From positions 12,421-76,420 of the forward strand of contig JANRJY010000008.1 of NCBI GenBank assembly GCA_033763735.1: a stretch of 64,000 nt of DNA, given 5' to 3'. Source of the DNA: JANRJY01 sp033763735 (GTDB taxonomy: Bacteria > Bacteroidota > Bacteroidia > Cytophagales > UBA9547). The stretch's first letter is position 1. Every line of letters begins with the position of its first letter. The notes below the pieces were generated by a model. The model made no database searches. It had not been told where the DNA came from and saw nothing but the letters and a program-made list of their open reading frames with translations. The translations under genes were made by a program, and so were the position numbers. Below are positions 8,462-16,615 of this stretch, piece after piece.

Positions 8462-10106
8462 ATTAATAAGTATCATATTGGTTATTTTTTCCTTAACTAC
8501 GTATGCGAAACTACCTAAATTTAAATATGCAGTTTATTTTGTAGACAAAAAGGGAACTTCATATGCTGTTTCAGAACCCAAAAAATTTCTTAGTGATCGT
8601 GCATTGGTACGAAGGCTAAAGCAAAATATACCCATCACTGAAAAAGACCTTCCTGTTTCACAAACTTATCTGGATTCGCTCAAATGGTTTAATGCAGCAG
8701 TGTGGTACACTTCAAAGTGGTTCAATGCAGCTTATGTGATATGTGATAGTGAAGAAATCAAGAAAATAAAGGAACTAAGTTTTGTTACCAAAATTCAAAT
8801 TCTAAAAAACAGTATAGACACCATTCAAGTTAATGGTCGTTCGCAACGAAAATCAAAAGGACCGAGCAAATTTAGGATTACCACAAGCCAATATGGTGGA
8901 TCGGCCAACCAGATTCAAATGCTATGTGCCGACCAAATGCATGAAGAAGGATACAAGGGTAAAGACATGCTTATTGCAGTGTTTGATGGTGGATTTAGAA
9001 ACGGAAATGGATTATATTATTTCGATCATTTGTACAAGCAAAAACGCATTATTGACACTTTCGATTTCGTTGATAGAAACCGAAGCGTATTTGACGATGG
9101 CGATTCAGAACATGGAACAAGTGTGTTATCGACAATTGCTGCATATGCTCCCGGTAGTTTAATAGGTACCGCGTATGAGGCTTCTTTTTTATTATATCGT
9201 ACTGAAGATGAGGCTACGGAATACCCAATAGAAGAATTTAACTGGTTATTAGCAGCAGAAAAGGCTGACAGTGCCGGTGCTGACATTATTAACTCTTCGC
9301 TAGGCTATACTACTTTTGATGATGGAGCCTTGAGTTACGTTTATAAAGATTTGAATGGCAAAACAACCATAGTAGCACGTGCAGCATCCCATTGTGCTCG
9401 AGTGGGAATGATAGTAGTTAACAGTGCCGGCAATGAAGGTGGTAAATCATGGAATTACATTTCTTCACCGGGTGATGCGGACTCAATACTTACTGTTGGT
9501 TCGGTTGACAAAGATGGTAATCCTTCGGCCTTCAGTGGATTTGGACCTACATCTGACAATCGAGTAAAGCCTGACATTTCTGCTAAAGGCTCCGGTACCA
9601 CTATTGGCAAATCAAGCAACACTATAAGTACTGGCAACGGCACTTCTTTTTCCTCACCGGTGGCAGCAGGATTTGTGGCTGGGATGTGGCAGGCTTTTCC
9701 AGAGCTTAATAACATCGAATTGATTAACTTGATTAAGAAAAGCTCCAATTTAAGTGCTGCTCCTAATAATAAGTCCGGTTGGGGAATTCCTTGCTATACC
9801 AAAGCCAAAATTGCTTATTTGGCAAAGGAAAATAAATTGTATGCAGCCAGTGTTTCTGCCAATATATACCCTAATCCTGCCACTACTGGTCCAATTATAT
9901 TTGGCGTAACTCAAAACGACACAGGCAAAACATATAGAATTGAAATATTTAATACTTCTGCTTCTTTACTTTTTTCACAAGTAATTAATAACGCACAAAT
10001 TTCCAATGAATTGAACTTAGATATCAAATCTTTGAGTTCGGGATTGTATTTTGTTAAAGTATGGAACGATGAATTTTCAAGAATTTATCGGTTGGTAAAA
10101 AACTAA
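8442..10106 (+). CDS. T9SS-exported subtilisin-like serine protease (S8 family)
   Basis: A 554-residue secreted protease. It has a signal sequence (LISIILVIFSLTTYA), a propeptide-like region to about 160, and then an S8 catalytic domain. The triad is D182 (IAVFDGGF), H224 (SEHGTS) and S402 (GTSFSSPVAAG), with oxyanion N331 (SAGNEGG). The C-terminus, from YPNPATTG near 477 to 554, is a type-A T9SS sorting domain, so the protein should be exported by type IX secretion and released or held at the surface. The start overlaps the upstream lipoprotein gene by 20 bases, and hisF follows after 4 bases. Translational coupling is likely. The coupling of a secreted protease to def and hisF looks like co-location rather than shared function. 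Confidence 0.93.
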   Translation: MGLKNLKLISIILVIFSLTTYAKLPKFKYAVYFVDKKGTSYAVSEPKKFLSDRALVRRLKQNIPITEKDLPVSQTYLDSLKWFNAAVWYTSKWFNAAYVICDSEEIKKIKELSFVTKIQILKNSIDTIQVNGRSQRKSKGPSKFRITTSQYGGSANQIQMLCADQMHEEGYKGKDMLIAVFDGGFRNGNGLYYFDHLYKQKRIIDTFDFVDRNRSVFDDGDSEHGTSVLSTIAAYAPGSLIGTAYEASFLLYRTEDEATEYPIEEFNWLLAAEKADSAGADIINSSLGYTTFDDGALSYVYKDLNGKTTIVARAASHCARVGMIVVNSAGNEGGKSWNYISSPGDADSILTVGSVDKDGNPSAFSGFGPTSDNRVKPDISAKGSGTTIGKSSNTISTGNGTSFSSPVAAGFVAGMWQAFPELNNIELINLIKKSSNLSAAPNNKSGWGIPCYTKAKIAYLAKENKLYAASVSANIYPNPATTGPIIFGVTQNDTGKTYRIEIFNTSASLLFSQVINNAQISNELNLDIKSLSSGLYFVKVWNDEFSRIYRLVKN

Positions 10107-10110
10107 TAAA

Positions 10111-10866
10111 TTGTTAAGTAAGCGAATTATACCCTGCCTCGATGTCAAAGATGGCAGAACCGTGAAAGGAGTCAATTTTTTAAATTTAATTGATGCAGGT
10201 GATGCTGTAGAATTGGGTCATTATTATGCCGAACAAGGAGCTGATGAACTTGTTTTTTTGGACATTACAGCAACCATCGAAAAACGTAAAACTTTAGCCG
10301 AGCTGGTAAGAAAAGTAGCCAAACAAATTAATATTCCATTCACAGTAGGCGGTGGCATTGCCACCATTGAAGATGTATCGGTAATGCTCAATAATGGTGC
10401 TGATAAAATATCAATAAATTCGCATGCCGTTAAGCATCCGGACCAAATAGAAGTACTTGCCAAAGAATTTGGTAGTCAGTGTATTGTTGTTGCTATTGAT
10501 ACAAAATTAGTTAATGGAATACATACGGTTCATACCCATGGCGGACGTAATCCCACATCATTAAACACTATCCAATGGGCCAAAGAAGTGGAGAACAGAG
10601 GTGCCGGGGAAATTTTGCTCACTTCAATGGATCATGATGGCGTCAAAAATGGATTTGCAAATGAACTTACATCAATCATATCAACTCAAGCTAACATTCC
10701 AATAATTGCTTCAGGGGGCGCAGGAAATATGATGCATTTTAAAGAAGTGTTTGAACAAGGTAAAGCCGATGCGGCACTTGCAGCCAGTATTTTTCACTTT
10801 AAGGAAATAAGTATAGTGGATTTGAAAGAATATTTGGAAAAGGAAGGTGTGTGTATTAGATTGTAG
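10111..10866 (+). CDS. hisF: Imidazole glycerol phosphate synthase cyclase subunit HisF
   Basis: A 251-residue TIM-barrel subunit. With HisH it converts PRFAR to imidazole glycerol phosphate and AICAR in histidine synthesis. Visible features are RIIPCLDVKDG with catalytic D11, the second catalytic Asp in VVAIDTKL, phosphate-binding FTVGGGI and ASGGAG, and a normal length. The start is TTG at 10111, because no in-frame ATG or GTG exists near the conserved N-terminus. It lies 4 bases after the subtilase gene and apart from other his genes, which are not in the window. It ends with TAG. Confidence 0.97.
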   Translation: MLSKRIIPCLDVKDGRTVKGVNFLNLIDAGDAVELGHYYAEQGADELVFLDITATIEKRKTLAELVRKVAKQINIPFTVGGGIATIEDVSVMLNNGADKISINSHAVKHPDQIEVLAKEFGSQCIVVAIDTKLVNGIHTVHTHGGRNPTSLNTIQWAKEVENRGAGEILLTSMDHDGVKNGFANELTSIISTQANIPIIASGGAGNMMHFKEVFEQGKADAALAASIFHFKEISIVDLKEYLEKEGVCIRL

Positions 10867-10902
10867 TGACCTGTTTTAAAAATTATTTAGATACCAATTA
10901 AG

Positions 10903-12912
10903 CTACTCCTTCACCAATTTCCCTTTCCATACATCAAACCTATAAAAATAAATACCTTTGGGTAAATCGCTGATATTCACAACTTCTTTTTTGGTTGTTA
11001 TTTCCCATCGCATTGCTTCGTTGCCATACATACTATATAGGATAAAACTGCCTGTAGTTTCGGTTTCGATGGTGAGTTCGCTTTTTGTAGGATTTGGATA
11101 AACCTTGATTGAAGATTGACGATTAACGATTTCAGATTTTTGATTTTCCTTCGACAGGCTCTGGATGACACAATTGGCTCCAATACAAGTATTTGTAGGC
11201 TTGGTTCGGTCGATGGTGAATTGTAACAGATTTTTCGAATACACACATCCATTGCTGCCGGTTATTGAAATAATTACCTCCCCACTTGTTACTTTGGCGG
11301 TATCTTTGAAAATAAAAGATGCTTCAGGTTCATTTGAATATTTATTAATTACCAGCCATCGAATGCCAGTTATACTTAGCCCAGGATCGCAGCCACTATA
11401 GCTGGCAATGGTAACTGTATCGCCTTTTTGGAAGAAATTATAACTTGGGTAACATTTATTGATGGTACATGGGTTAGGGGGGAGGCATGAAACTATGGTT
11501 ATGCTTTTAATGCCTGTTACCGTTCCATATAGATTGGAGGCGGTGACGGTAATTATTGCCTCCCCCTGACCCCCTCCGGAGGGGGAAAACAGCCTCACCC
11601 CCGCCCCCTCTCCTACAGAGAGGGGAGTGCCGGTGCCTGTACTTACATACCATTTATAATTTACACCTATTTGAGTAATAACCGAATATGTTGAAGAAGT
11701 GCCACTACAAACCGTATTTGGACCGACAATGGTAGGTTGCACAGGTGGGCTGCAATCAATAATCGTTATATTTTTAGTTCCTGATATTGTACCATTGAAG
11801 TTGAAGGCGGTGATGGTCAAAAGCCTCACCCCCGGCCCCTCTCCAAAGGTGGATAGCAGCCTCACCCCCGCCCCCTCTCCTTCAGAAAGGGGAGTGCCGG
11901 TGCCAGTACTTACATACCATTTATAATTTACACCTATTTGAGTACTTACTGAATATGTAGCCGTAGCCCCTGCACATACCACATTTGGGCCTATGATGGT
12001 AGCGATTTGTGGAATAGCACAAGCGGTTACCGTAACCACATGATATACAGGCCAGCTCGTAACCGTACCCGTTTGCGCATAACCGCTAATGGTATGCACT
12101 CCCGGAATACTACATAAAATGGTAAGTAAGCGTGCGGTGGAAGCATGTCCCGAGCTTGCCTCGGGAGGGAGGGCCAGGGTGGGGCTTAAAGTTAGGGAGG
12201 GGCATGAAAACCCCACCCCCAAGCATGTAGGCAAGCCCGTAAGGGTAAGAGCAACCGTTTGACCCACACATGCAGTATTAGGCCCTGAAAGGGTGTAGCT
12301 CAGGCGGTCTTCAATTTTGCCAAGGTCTATATTATCAATAAGTAAATATTTAGTGTATGAATTATTTAATATAGAATCGTAACCCCAAGGTGTAAAAGCT
12401 ATACTGTTGTAATTACTATCGGGTTTAAAAATGCCACAACTTTGATTCCAGATGTCGTAATTGACGACATCTCTTGATTTATACACAAAGTTTTTACGAC
12501 TACAATTACTAGTACCCATTGTTACATAAATAAAACCAGGAAAAGATGTGTTGGGGGGACTCGCGCAAAAAGATTGACTTTGAGCAGCAAACAAACTCAC
12601 AAAATACATACTATCTTTATTTAGTGCCTTAGATAAGTTTTGACCAATAGTTTCAGAACCATTTAAATAAGCCCCTTTAAAAAAACCTATATACTGAATC
12701 CCATTATTTGGAAGTAAATTTAGACACCATGATGCTGGTTGGTAATCAGGAGTTTGTGCACAAACAGACCAAAATGGAATTGGGGTATAATTCCAAGCAA
12801 AAAATCCGCCTTCTAAAGAACCATTGTTAATATATTGTGCATTTGAATAAAAAGAAAAGCAAGTGAATATAATTATCCACTTGCTTTTACATATGTAAGC
12901 TATTTTGGTCAA
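10903..12912 (-). CDS. T9SS-sorted surface protein with Ig/PKD-like domains and in-frame repeat insertions
   Basis: A 669-residue secreted protein. It has a signal peptide ending FYSNAQ (near residue 26), then a domain of about 170 residues like the N-terminal region of other Bacteroidota cell-surface proteins (opening NNGSLEGGF). Two or three Ig/PKD-like modules opening GPNTxC follow. The C-terminal type-A T9SS sorting domain starts at YPNPTKS (about 602). Three GC-rich repeat segments are translated within the modules at about 230-260, 339-363 and 427-451, giving peptides such as PLSEGEGAGVRL. Two modules about 267 bp apart are near copies. It starts 5 bases after the gene upstream on the minus strand. 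A role in adhesion or the surface matrix is inferred. Confidence 0.85.
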   Translation of the reverse strand: MTKIAYICKSKWIIIFTCFSFYSNAQYINNGSLEGGFFAWNYTPIPFWSVCAQTPDYQPASWCLNLLPNNGIQYIGFFKGAYLNGSETIGQNLSKALNKDSMYFVSLFAAQSQSFCASPPNTSFPGFIYVTMGTSNCSRKNFVYKSRDVVNYDIWNQSCGIFKPDSNYNSIAFTPWGYDSILNNSYTKYLLIDNIDLGKIEDRLSYTLSGPNTACVGQTVALTLTGLPTCLGVGFSCPSLTLSPTLALPPEASSGHASTARLLTILCSIPGVHTISGYAQTGTVTSWPVYHVVTVTACAIPQIATIIGPNVVCAGATATYSVSTQIGVNYKWYVSTGTGTPLSEGEGAGVRLLSTFGEGPGVRLLTITAFNFNGTISGTKNITIIDCSPPVQPTIVGPNTVCSGTSSTYSVITQIGVNYKWYVSTGTGTPLSVGEGAGVRLFSPSGGGQGEAIITVTASNLYGTVTGIKSITIVSCLPPNPCTINKCYPSYNFFQKGDTVTIASYSGCDPGLSITGIRWLVINKYSNEPEASFIFKDTAKVTSGEVIISITGSNGCVYSKNLLQFTIDRTKPTNTCIGANCVIQSLSKENQKSEIVNRQSSIKVYPNPTKSELTIETETTGSFILYSMYGNEAMRWEITTKKEVVNISDLPKGIYFYRFDVWKGKLVKE
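11558..11629. repeat. REP-like GC-rich repeat inside coding sequence, copy 1
   Basis: Two perfect hairpins lie within 72 bases: CCCCCTCC/GGAGGGGG at 11570-11585, and CCCCTCTC/GAGAGGGG at 11605-11612 and 11618-11625. The segment is far richer in GC than its surroundings. It keeps the reading frame of the host gene, encoding about 25 residues that end with PLSVGEGAGVRL and related glycines. Confidence 0.8.
11822..11894. repeat. REP-like GC-rich repeat inside coding sequence, copy 2 (double unit)
   Basis: Two adjacent units, each beginning GCCTCACCCCCG, are followed by CCCCTCTCC. The second unit pairs with AAAGGGGAG. The flanks match those of the copy near 11.6 kb (GGAGTGCCGGTGCC, then TACTTACATACCATTTA), so the repeat was present before the host module duplicated or was copied with it. 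It is translated in frame as residues about 339-363. Confidence 0.78.
12131..12220. repeat. GC-rich interspersed repeat of a second type inside coding sequence
   Basis: The segment contains the hairpin TCCCGAG/CTCGGGA (12148-12154 and 12160-12166) followed by GGGAGGG, GGTGGGG and GGGAGGGG runs. It differs from the CCTCACCC units but has the same GC-rich, hairpin-bearing character. It is read in frame, giving a proline- and alanine-rich stretch (SLTLSPTLALPPEASSG) unlike the rest of the host domain. Confidence 0.65.
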
Positions 12913-12917
12913 ACGAA

Positions 12918-15458
12918 CTATTGCTTAATTACTTTTTTGACTTGCGTACTCCCTTGATTAATAAGCTTAACCGTATATACGCCAAGCGAATTAATATTCG
13001 TTACGCTTACTTCATTCATTCCTTCATTTTTGGATTGCCCGGAATTAGTATAAACCAGATTACCTATGACATCAAATATGAAAAGAGTATAACTTTCATC
13101 CTTACCCAACTCAAACCGCACATTCAATTCATTATTAAATGGATTAGGGAACACTGAAAATTCATTATTATACTCAAATGGATTTTCGGGTGCTTCCAAT
13201 CTTAAACCAGGAGTAGTTGTGCCACACACTTGATAGGTAGTAATGGTTAAAGGAAAGACATTTATTGAAGCATTACCTATTCCTTGTCCAAATCCACTAT
13301 TCTCATCACTCGCTCTATAATAGTTCCAGCTGCCAGTAAGTGATGTGGCAGCATATAATTGAAATGGCACATTGATAAACACATTCGCAGCAGGTACTGT
13401 TGTGTTACCTTGGTTGGCAAAGCCAGGCACTGTACCCGTGGTAGAGGTTACAAAACCATAGGTGGTGTTTTTGAATGTATTACAAGTTATTTGTGCTTTG
13501 CAATATAAATCCGTACCATCAATGGCAATAAAGTTATTGACAAAATAGTTTTGCTTTACCTGTATCAAGCCAAAATTACATCCTCGATTGAGCATACCTT
13601 TGTACATACCTGATATTGTATTGTGTTCGATAAATACATTGTAAAATGGGGTACCACCCGGACAAGTAAGGTCGATACCATATGGAGAATAGCCATCAGT
13701 GGGCACTGTTCCTGGGTTATATATGTAATTGCGCTCAATGTGAAAATCTCCAAAACAATCAATAGCCCTTAGAGAAATGCCTGATGCCGAATTGGCGTTG
13801 TAATCAAGCTTAATAGTATTGCCTACAAGATATGAACTTGGAATGCCCGGGTTATACGAGTTAATGGTATATCGCCAAATATCAAATGTGTTATTGATTA
13901 AGTTAATGCGACTTGCTCCATAAAATCTTACTCCAAACTCTCCTTTATTGAATAAATTTCCTGAAACAGTCATATATTGAGTGTCTGCATTTTCAAATCG
14001 AAGTAATGTTGAACTTGTTACCGAAATACAAGGTATCAAAATATTATCACATCCCAATACATTATTACGGATATAATTGCCTCCACCCATGGTAGTGGGA
14101 TAAGTACTTTTAATAATAAATGAGTGGTCATTTCCTTGAATTACAGAGTTTTCAACTCTAATTAATGAGCGAGGGTCTGTATATATTGAATAAATTCCAC
14201 CCTTTACCAAAGAAGGCGTTCCTGTAACAACATCAGAAGTCATCACAATGCCTGAATTTGAAGTTATATATACACCCCAAAAAGGGCTCGGACATAGGTT
14301 TACAATTTGTCCTCCAGTGATGCTTAAAACGGCATTGTCAAGGCTAATATTATATGTAGGTCCCACATTCAGTGATGAACCAAATGGCAATAAAAAGTTA
14401 CCATTACTTAAAGTTACATTGCCATTAACTTGATAGCTACCATTAAACACGATTGTACTTCCACCTGCATTTATTGTAGATACTACAGTACCATTGCCAA
14501 TAGTACTTGGCAGCGTAGTATTGCTGTAAAAATCACCACAGCAAATATTACTACTCACGCTTATCACCCTACTTTGGTTTGTAACTCCTGTACAAAGTCC
14601 TCCGGTAATACTTACTGTAATGGTGGCTGTGCCATCAGTATTTCCGGTAATATTGGCATATCTGCCATTGCTCGAAACTAAACTTGCTGCACCCGTAACA
14701 TTCCAAGTATAAGTAGCACCAGATATGCTATTAACCATATATGTATTTGACTTAGAGTTACATGTAATATTTGACCCTGATATGGAACTTAGGTTTTGCG
14801 TGCCATTTATGGTACCACTAAACACCACTCCTGTCACTGTACCACATCCATTAATATTTCTGGCTACAATGTTTATTACACCCGTAGCCGTAGGAAGCAC
14901 CGAAAGGTTATTGCCATTGACAGTAATTAAAGCATTGCCCGATATGCTCCAGTTGTGCCATACGCCCGGAAGTGATGCTACCGAATAGGTACTTAACTGG
15001 TTCAAGCATAACTGGTTGCTGCCTGATATAGTTGGGGCAGTGGATGTTCCACTAATAATCAATGAAGATACGGTTCGAACGGCACTGGCACAAGCTGTAC
15101 GTGCAACATTGTCGCTGTAAAGCGAAATAATGGCTGTACCCAAAACGGTTGTGGGCTGCAATAAAGCAGTTCCTAAAATAGACTGGTTGGTAGGGCTTGT
15201 CCATCCAGACCATATAGGTGAAATGGTATATGGAACATTAACAGACCACATATTGCGGAAATAGCCATAATTAGGCGTGCCTGTAAAAGTAGCTGTGGTA
15301 TTAATGCAAATACTAGGTGGACCTGATACATTGGGTTGAGCGGGTGTTTCAAATTCGGTAAATGTAAACACCGCAGAAGTAGTTGTACCACAACCATTAA
15401 TCGCTCGTACTACAATATTGACGTTATTAATGCCGGAGGCGGTAGGTATCAAAGTCAT
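12918..15458 (-). CDS. T9SS-sorted beta-helix surface protein, 5' truncated
   Basis: The readable 846 residues hold three or four Ig/PKD-like modules (each with a GTxNGCG-type motif and GNxLxxLPTATG-type strand) to about residue 320. A right-handed beta-helix-like region rich in NxF/NxI turns runs from about 340 to 720. The T9SS type-A sorting domain starts at FPNPFNN (about 769) and ends VKKVIKQ. There is no signal peptide. The frame runs upstream of the ATG at 15458 through residues that still fit a module (SISSGNS), then turns into unrelated codons and a stop at 15510-15512. The gene therefore lost its true start at a breakpoint near 15480 and probably is not exported. The next T9SS gene follows after 5 bases. 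Confidence 0.8.
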   Translation of the reverse strand: MTLIPTASGINNVNIVVRAINGCGTTTSAVFTFTEFETPAQPNVSGPPSICINTTATFTGTPNYGYFRNMWSVNVPYTISPIWSGWTSPTNQSILGTALLQPTTVLGTAIISLYSDNVARTACASAVRTVSSLIISGTSTAPTISGSNQLCLNQLSTYSVASLPGVWHNWSISGNALITVNGNNLSVLPTATGVINIVARNINGCGTVTGVVFSGTINGTQNLSSISGSNITCNSKSNTYMVNSISGATYTWNVTGAASLVSSNGRYANITGNTDGTATITVSITGGLCTGVTNQSRVISVSSNICCGDFYSNTTLPSTIGNGTVVSTINAGGSTIVFNGSYQVNGNVTLSNGNFLLPFGSSLNVGPTYNISLDNAVLSITGGQIVNLCPSPFWGVYITSNSGIVMTSDVVTGTPSLVKGGIYSIYTDPRSLIRVENSVIQGNDHSFIIKSTYPTTMGGGNYIRNNVLGCDNILIPCISVTSSTLLRFENADTQYMTVSGNLFNKGEFGVRFYGASRINLINNTFDIWRYTINSYNPGIPSSYLVGNTIKLDYNANSASGISLRAIDCFGDFHIERNYIYNPGTVPTDGYSPYGIDLTCPGGTPFYNVFIEHNTISGMYKGMLNRGCNFGLIQVKQNYFVNNFIAIDGTDLYCKAQITCNTFKNTTYGFVTSTTGTVPGFANQGNTTVPAANVFINVPFQLYAATSLTGSWNYYRASDENSGFGQGIGNASINVFPLTITTYQVCGTTTPGLRLEAPENPFEYNNEFSVFPNPFNNELNVRFELGKDESYTLFIFDVIGNLVYTNSGQSKNEGMNEVSVTNINSLGVYTVKLINQGSTQVKKVIKQ

Positions 15459-15477
15459 GCTGTTTCCGGAAGATATT

Positions 15478-15630
15478 GAAAACTTTACTACCGCTAATTT
15501 TTTTAGTAATTACAGACAAGCTATTGACATCAACCACAACTACTTTCCTGTAGAATTAAAATCGCTTTATGAGGATAAAATCAAACTTTTAAAAGAAAAG
15601 GTTAAGTTTTTGGAAATGCAAGGGAAGTAG
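15478..15630 (+). pseudogene. 3' remnant of a gene with a coiled-coil tail, possibly an XRE-type regulator
   Basis: The plus-strand frame ending with TAG at 15628-15630 encodes about 50 residues: a short helical region, then LYEDKIKLLKEKVKFLEMQ. That charged coiled-coil tail resembles the C-termini of Bacteroidota XRE-family regulators (YxEKIxLLxEKIxxLE). Upstream of about 15478 the same DNA is coding sequence of the oppositely oriented surface protein, so the N-terminal part with any DNA-binding domain is gone. The regulator identity is a guess from the tail only; that it is a fragment is better supported. Confidence 0.5.
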
Positions 15631-15799
15631 GCGCTACCTGAAATTGATAAATTCAATTACAACTATATAAAATACAGAGTGATGCTTTTTTGGGTTTAGT
15701 ATTTCTAAGTTTCAAGTAAGTTTAATCAAAACCACGAAAGCAAAAATTTAATCTGCGACTGCAAAAGCAAGCATAGATTATATGTCCATTTAAAAATTT

Positions 15800-16294
15800 C
15801 TAAATTTTAACAGCCTCCAAGGGATCAAGGCACTCTTTTAATAATTTCTTATTTGTTTTTTTAAGTATTGGGTGCTTGAAATCAGGTGCAATTTCACAAA
15901 GGGGAAGTAAAACAAACTTTCTATTTTGTATTTCCGGATGAGGCACAATTAAATCAGGGGTATTAATGATTGTGTTGTCAAAAAATAGAATATCTAAATC
16001 TATCGTTCTCGGGCCCCATTTTTCTGTTCGTATTCGACCTAATTTTAACTCTATTTCGAGTAAAACATGTAATACAAAAGTGACCTTAAAAGATGTTCGA
16101 AGTTCAATTACCTGATTTAAAAAATCGGGTTGGTGCGTATTACCCCAGGCTTTGGTATTATATAAGTGCGATGCTTTAGAAACCTTTCCTAATTTTTGGT
16201 CAATCAGTAAAATGGCTTTATTCAAATTGGCTTGTTTGTCGCCAACATTGCTTCCTAAGCCTATATACACTGTATGAGAGGCATCGGACAGCAT
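15800..16294 (-). CDS. folK: 2-amino-4-hydroxy-6-hydroxymethyldihydropteridine pyrophosphokinase
   Basis: A 164-residue cytoplasmic enzyme that moves pyrophosphate from ATP to the pterin alcohol in folate synthesis. Conserved elements are YIGLGSNVGDKQANL at the N-terminus, the central WGPRTIDLDILFFDN that holds the Mg2+-binding Asp pair, and VPHPEIQNRKFVLLPL. Length is normal for a single-domain HPPK. It starts 8 bases after the stop of a small lipoprotein gene and is probably the last gene of the minus-strand run with hemL. No terminator is obvious downstream. Confidence 0.96.
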   Translation of the reverse strand: MLSDASHTVYIGLGSNVGDKQANLNKAILLIDQKLGKVSKASHLYNTKAWGNTHQPDFLNQVIELRTSFKVTFVLHVLLEIELKLGRIRTEKWGPRTIDLDILFFDNTIINTPDLIVPHPEIQNRKFVLLPLCEIAPDFKHPILKKTNKKLLKECLDPLEAVKI

Positions 16295-16302
16295 TTCATT
16301 GA

Positions 16303-16548
16303 TTACTTGCCACTTACCAACTCGGCTTCAACTACATTAGCTCTGAATTCAGAAGCTTTTTTCACGGTTTCAGCAGTTGCATCAGGATATTTATTTGCCA
16401 ATTGGCGTGGAGGACCATCTATATCACCATACACATATTTGTCGGCAGGTCTGGCATCGTCAATTTTAAGTTTTGCATATTGTGCGCCACAAGAAAATGT
16501 AAGTGTAGCAATAAAAGTAAGGGATACGATTTGTGTGATTTTCATCAT
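16303..16548 (-). CDS. Small hypothetical lipoprotein
   Basis: An 81-residue protein with a lipoprotein signal; the lipobox ends FSC with acceptor C20. The mature part is about 60 residues, charged, and contains YVYGDIDGPPRQLANKYPD. I do not know the family. It lies 8 bases before folK and 67 bases after hemL on the same strand. An alternative start one codon downstream (the second Met) would make no difference. It probably sits in the cell envelope. Confidence 0.7.
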   Translation of the reverse strand: MMKITQIVSLTFIATLTFSCGAQYAKLKIDDARPADKYVYGDIDGPPRQLANKYPDATAETVKKASEFRANVVEAELVSGK

Positions 16549-16615
16549 TATCTTATTTTATGTGAGCAAATTAAAAGATTTATTTGAAACTTTAAAAACA
16601 TCCTTATCGAAACAA

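Noticed and set aside
7163..10866. Functional module of deformylase, subtilase and HisF
   Set aside because: The genes are closely spaced but serve unrelated steps; shared transcription is likely, shared function is not.
11165..11926. Plus-strand open frames opposite the T9SS surface protein gene
   Set aside because: They mirror the low-complexity, GC-rich repeats of the minus-strand gene, have no start context or family match, and are shadows of it.
14248..14988. Several plus-strand frames of 60-90 codons opposite the beta-helix protein
   Set aside because: Antisense shadows with repetitive Thr/Ile composition and no neighbours or motifs.
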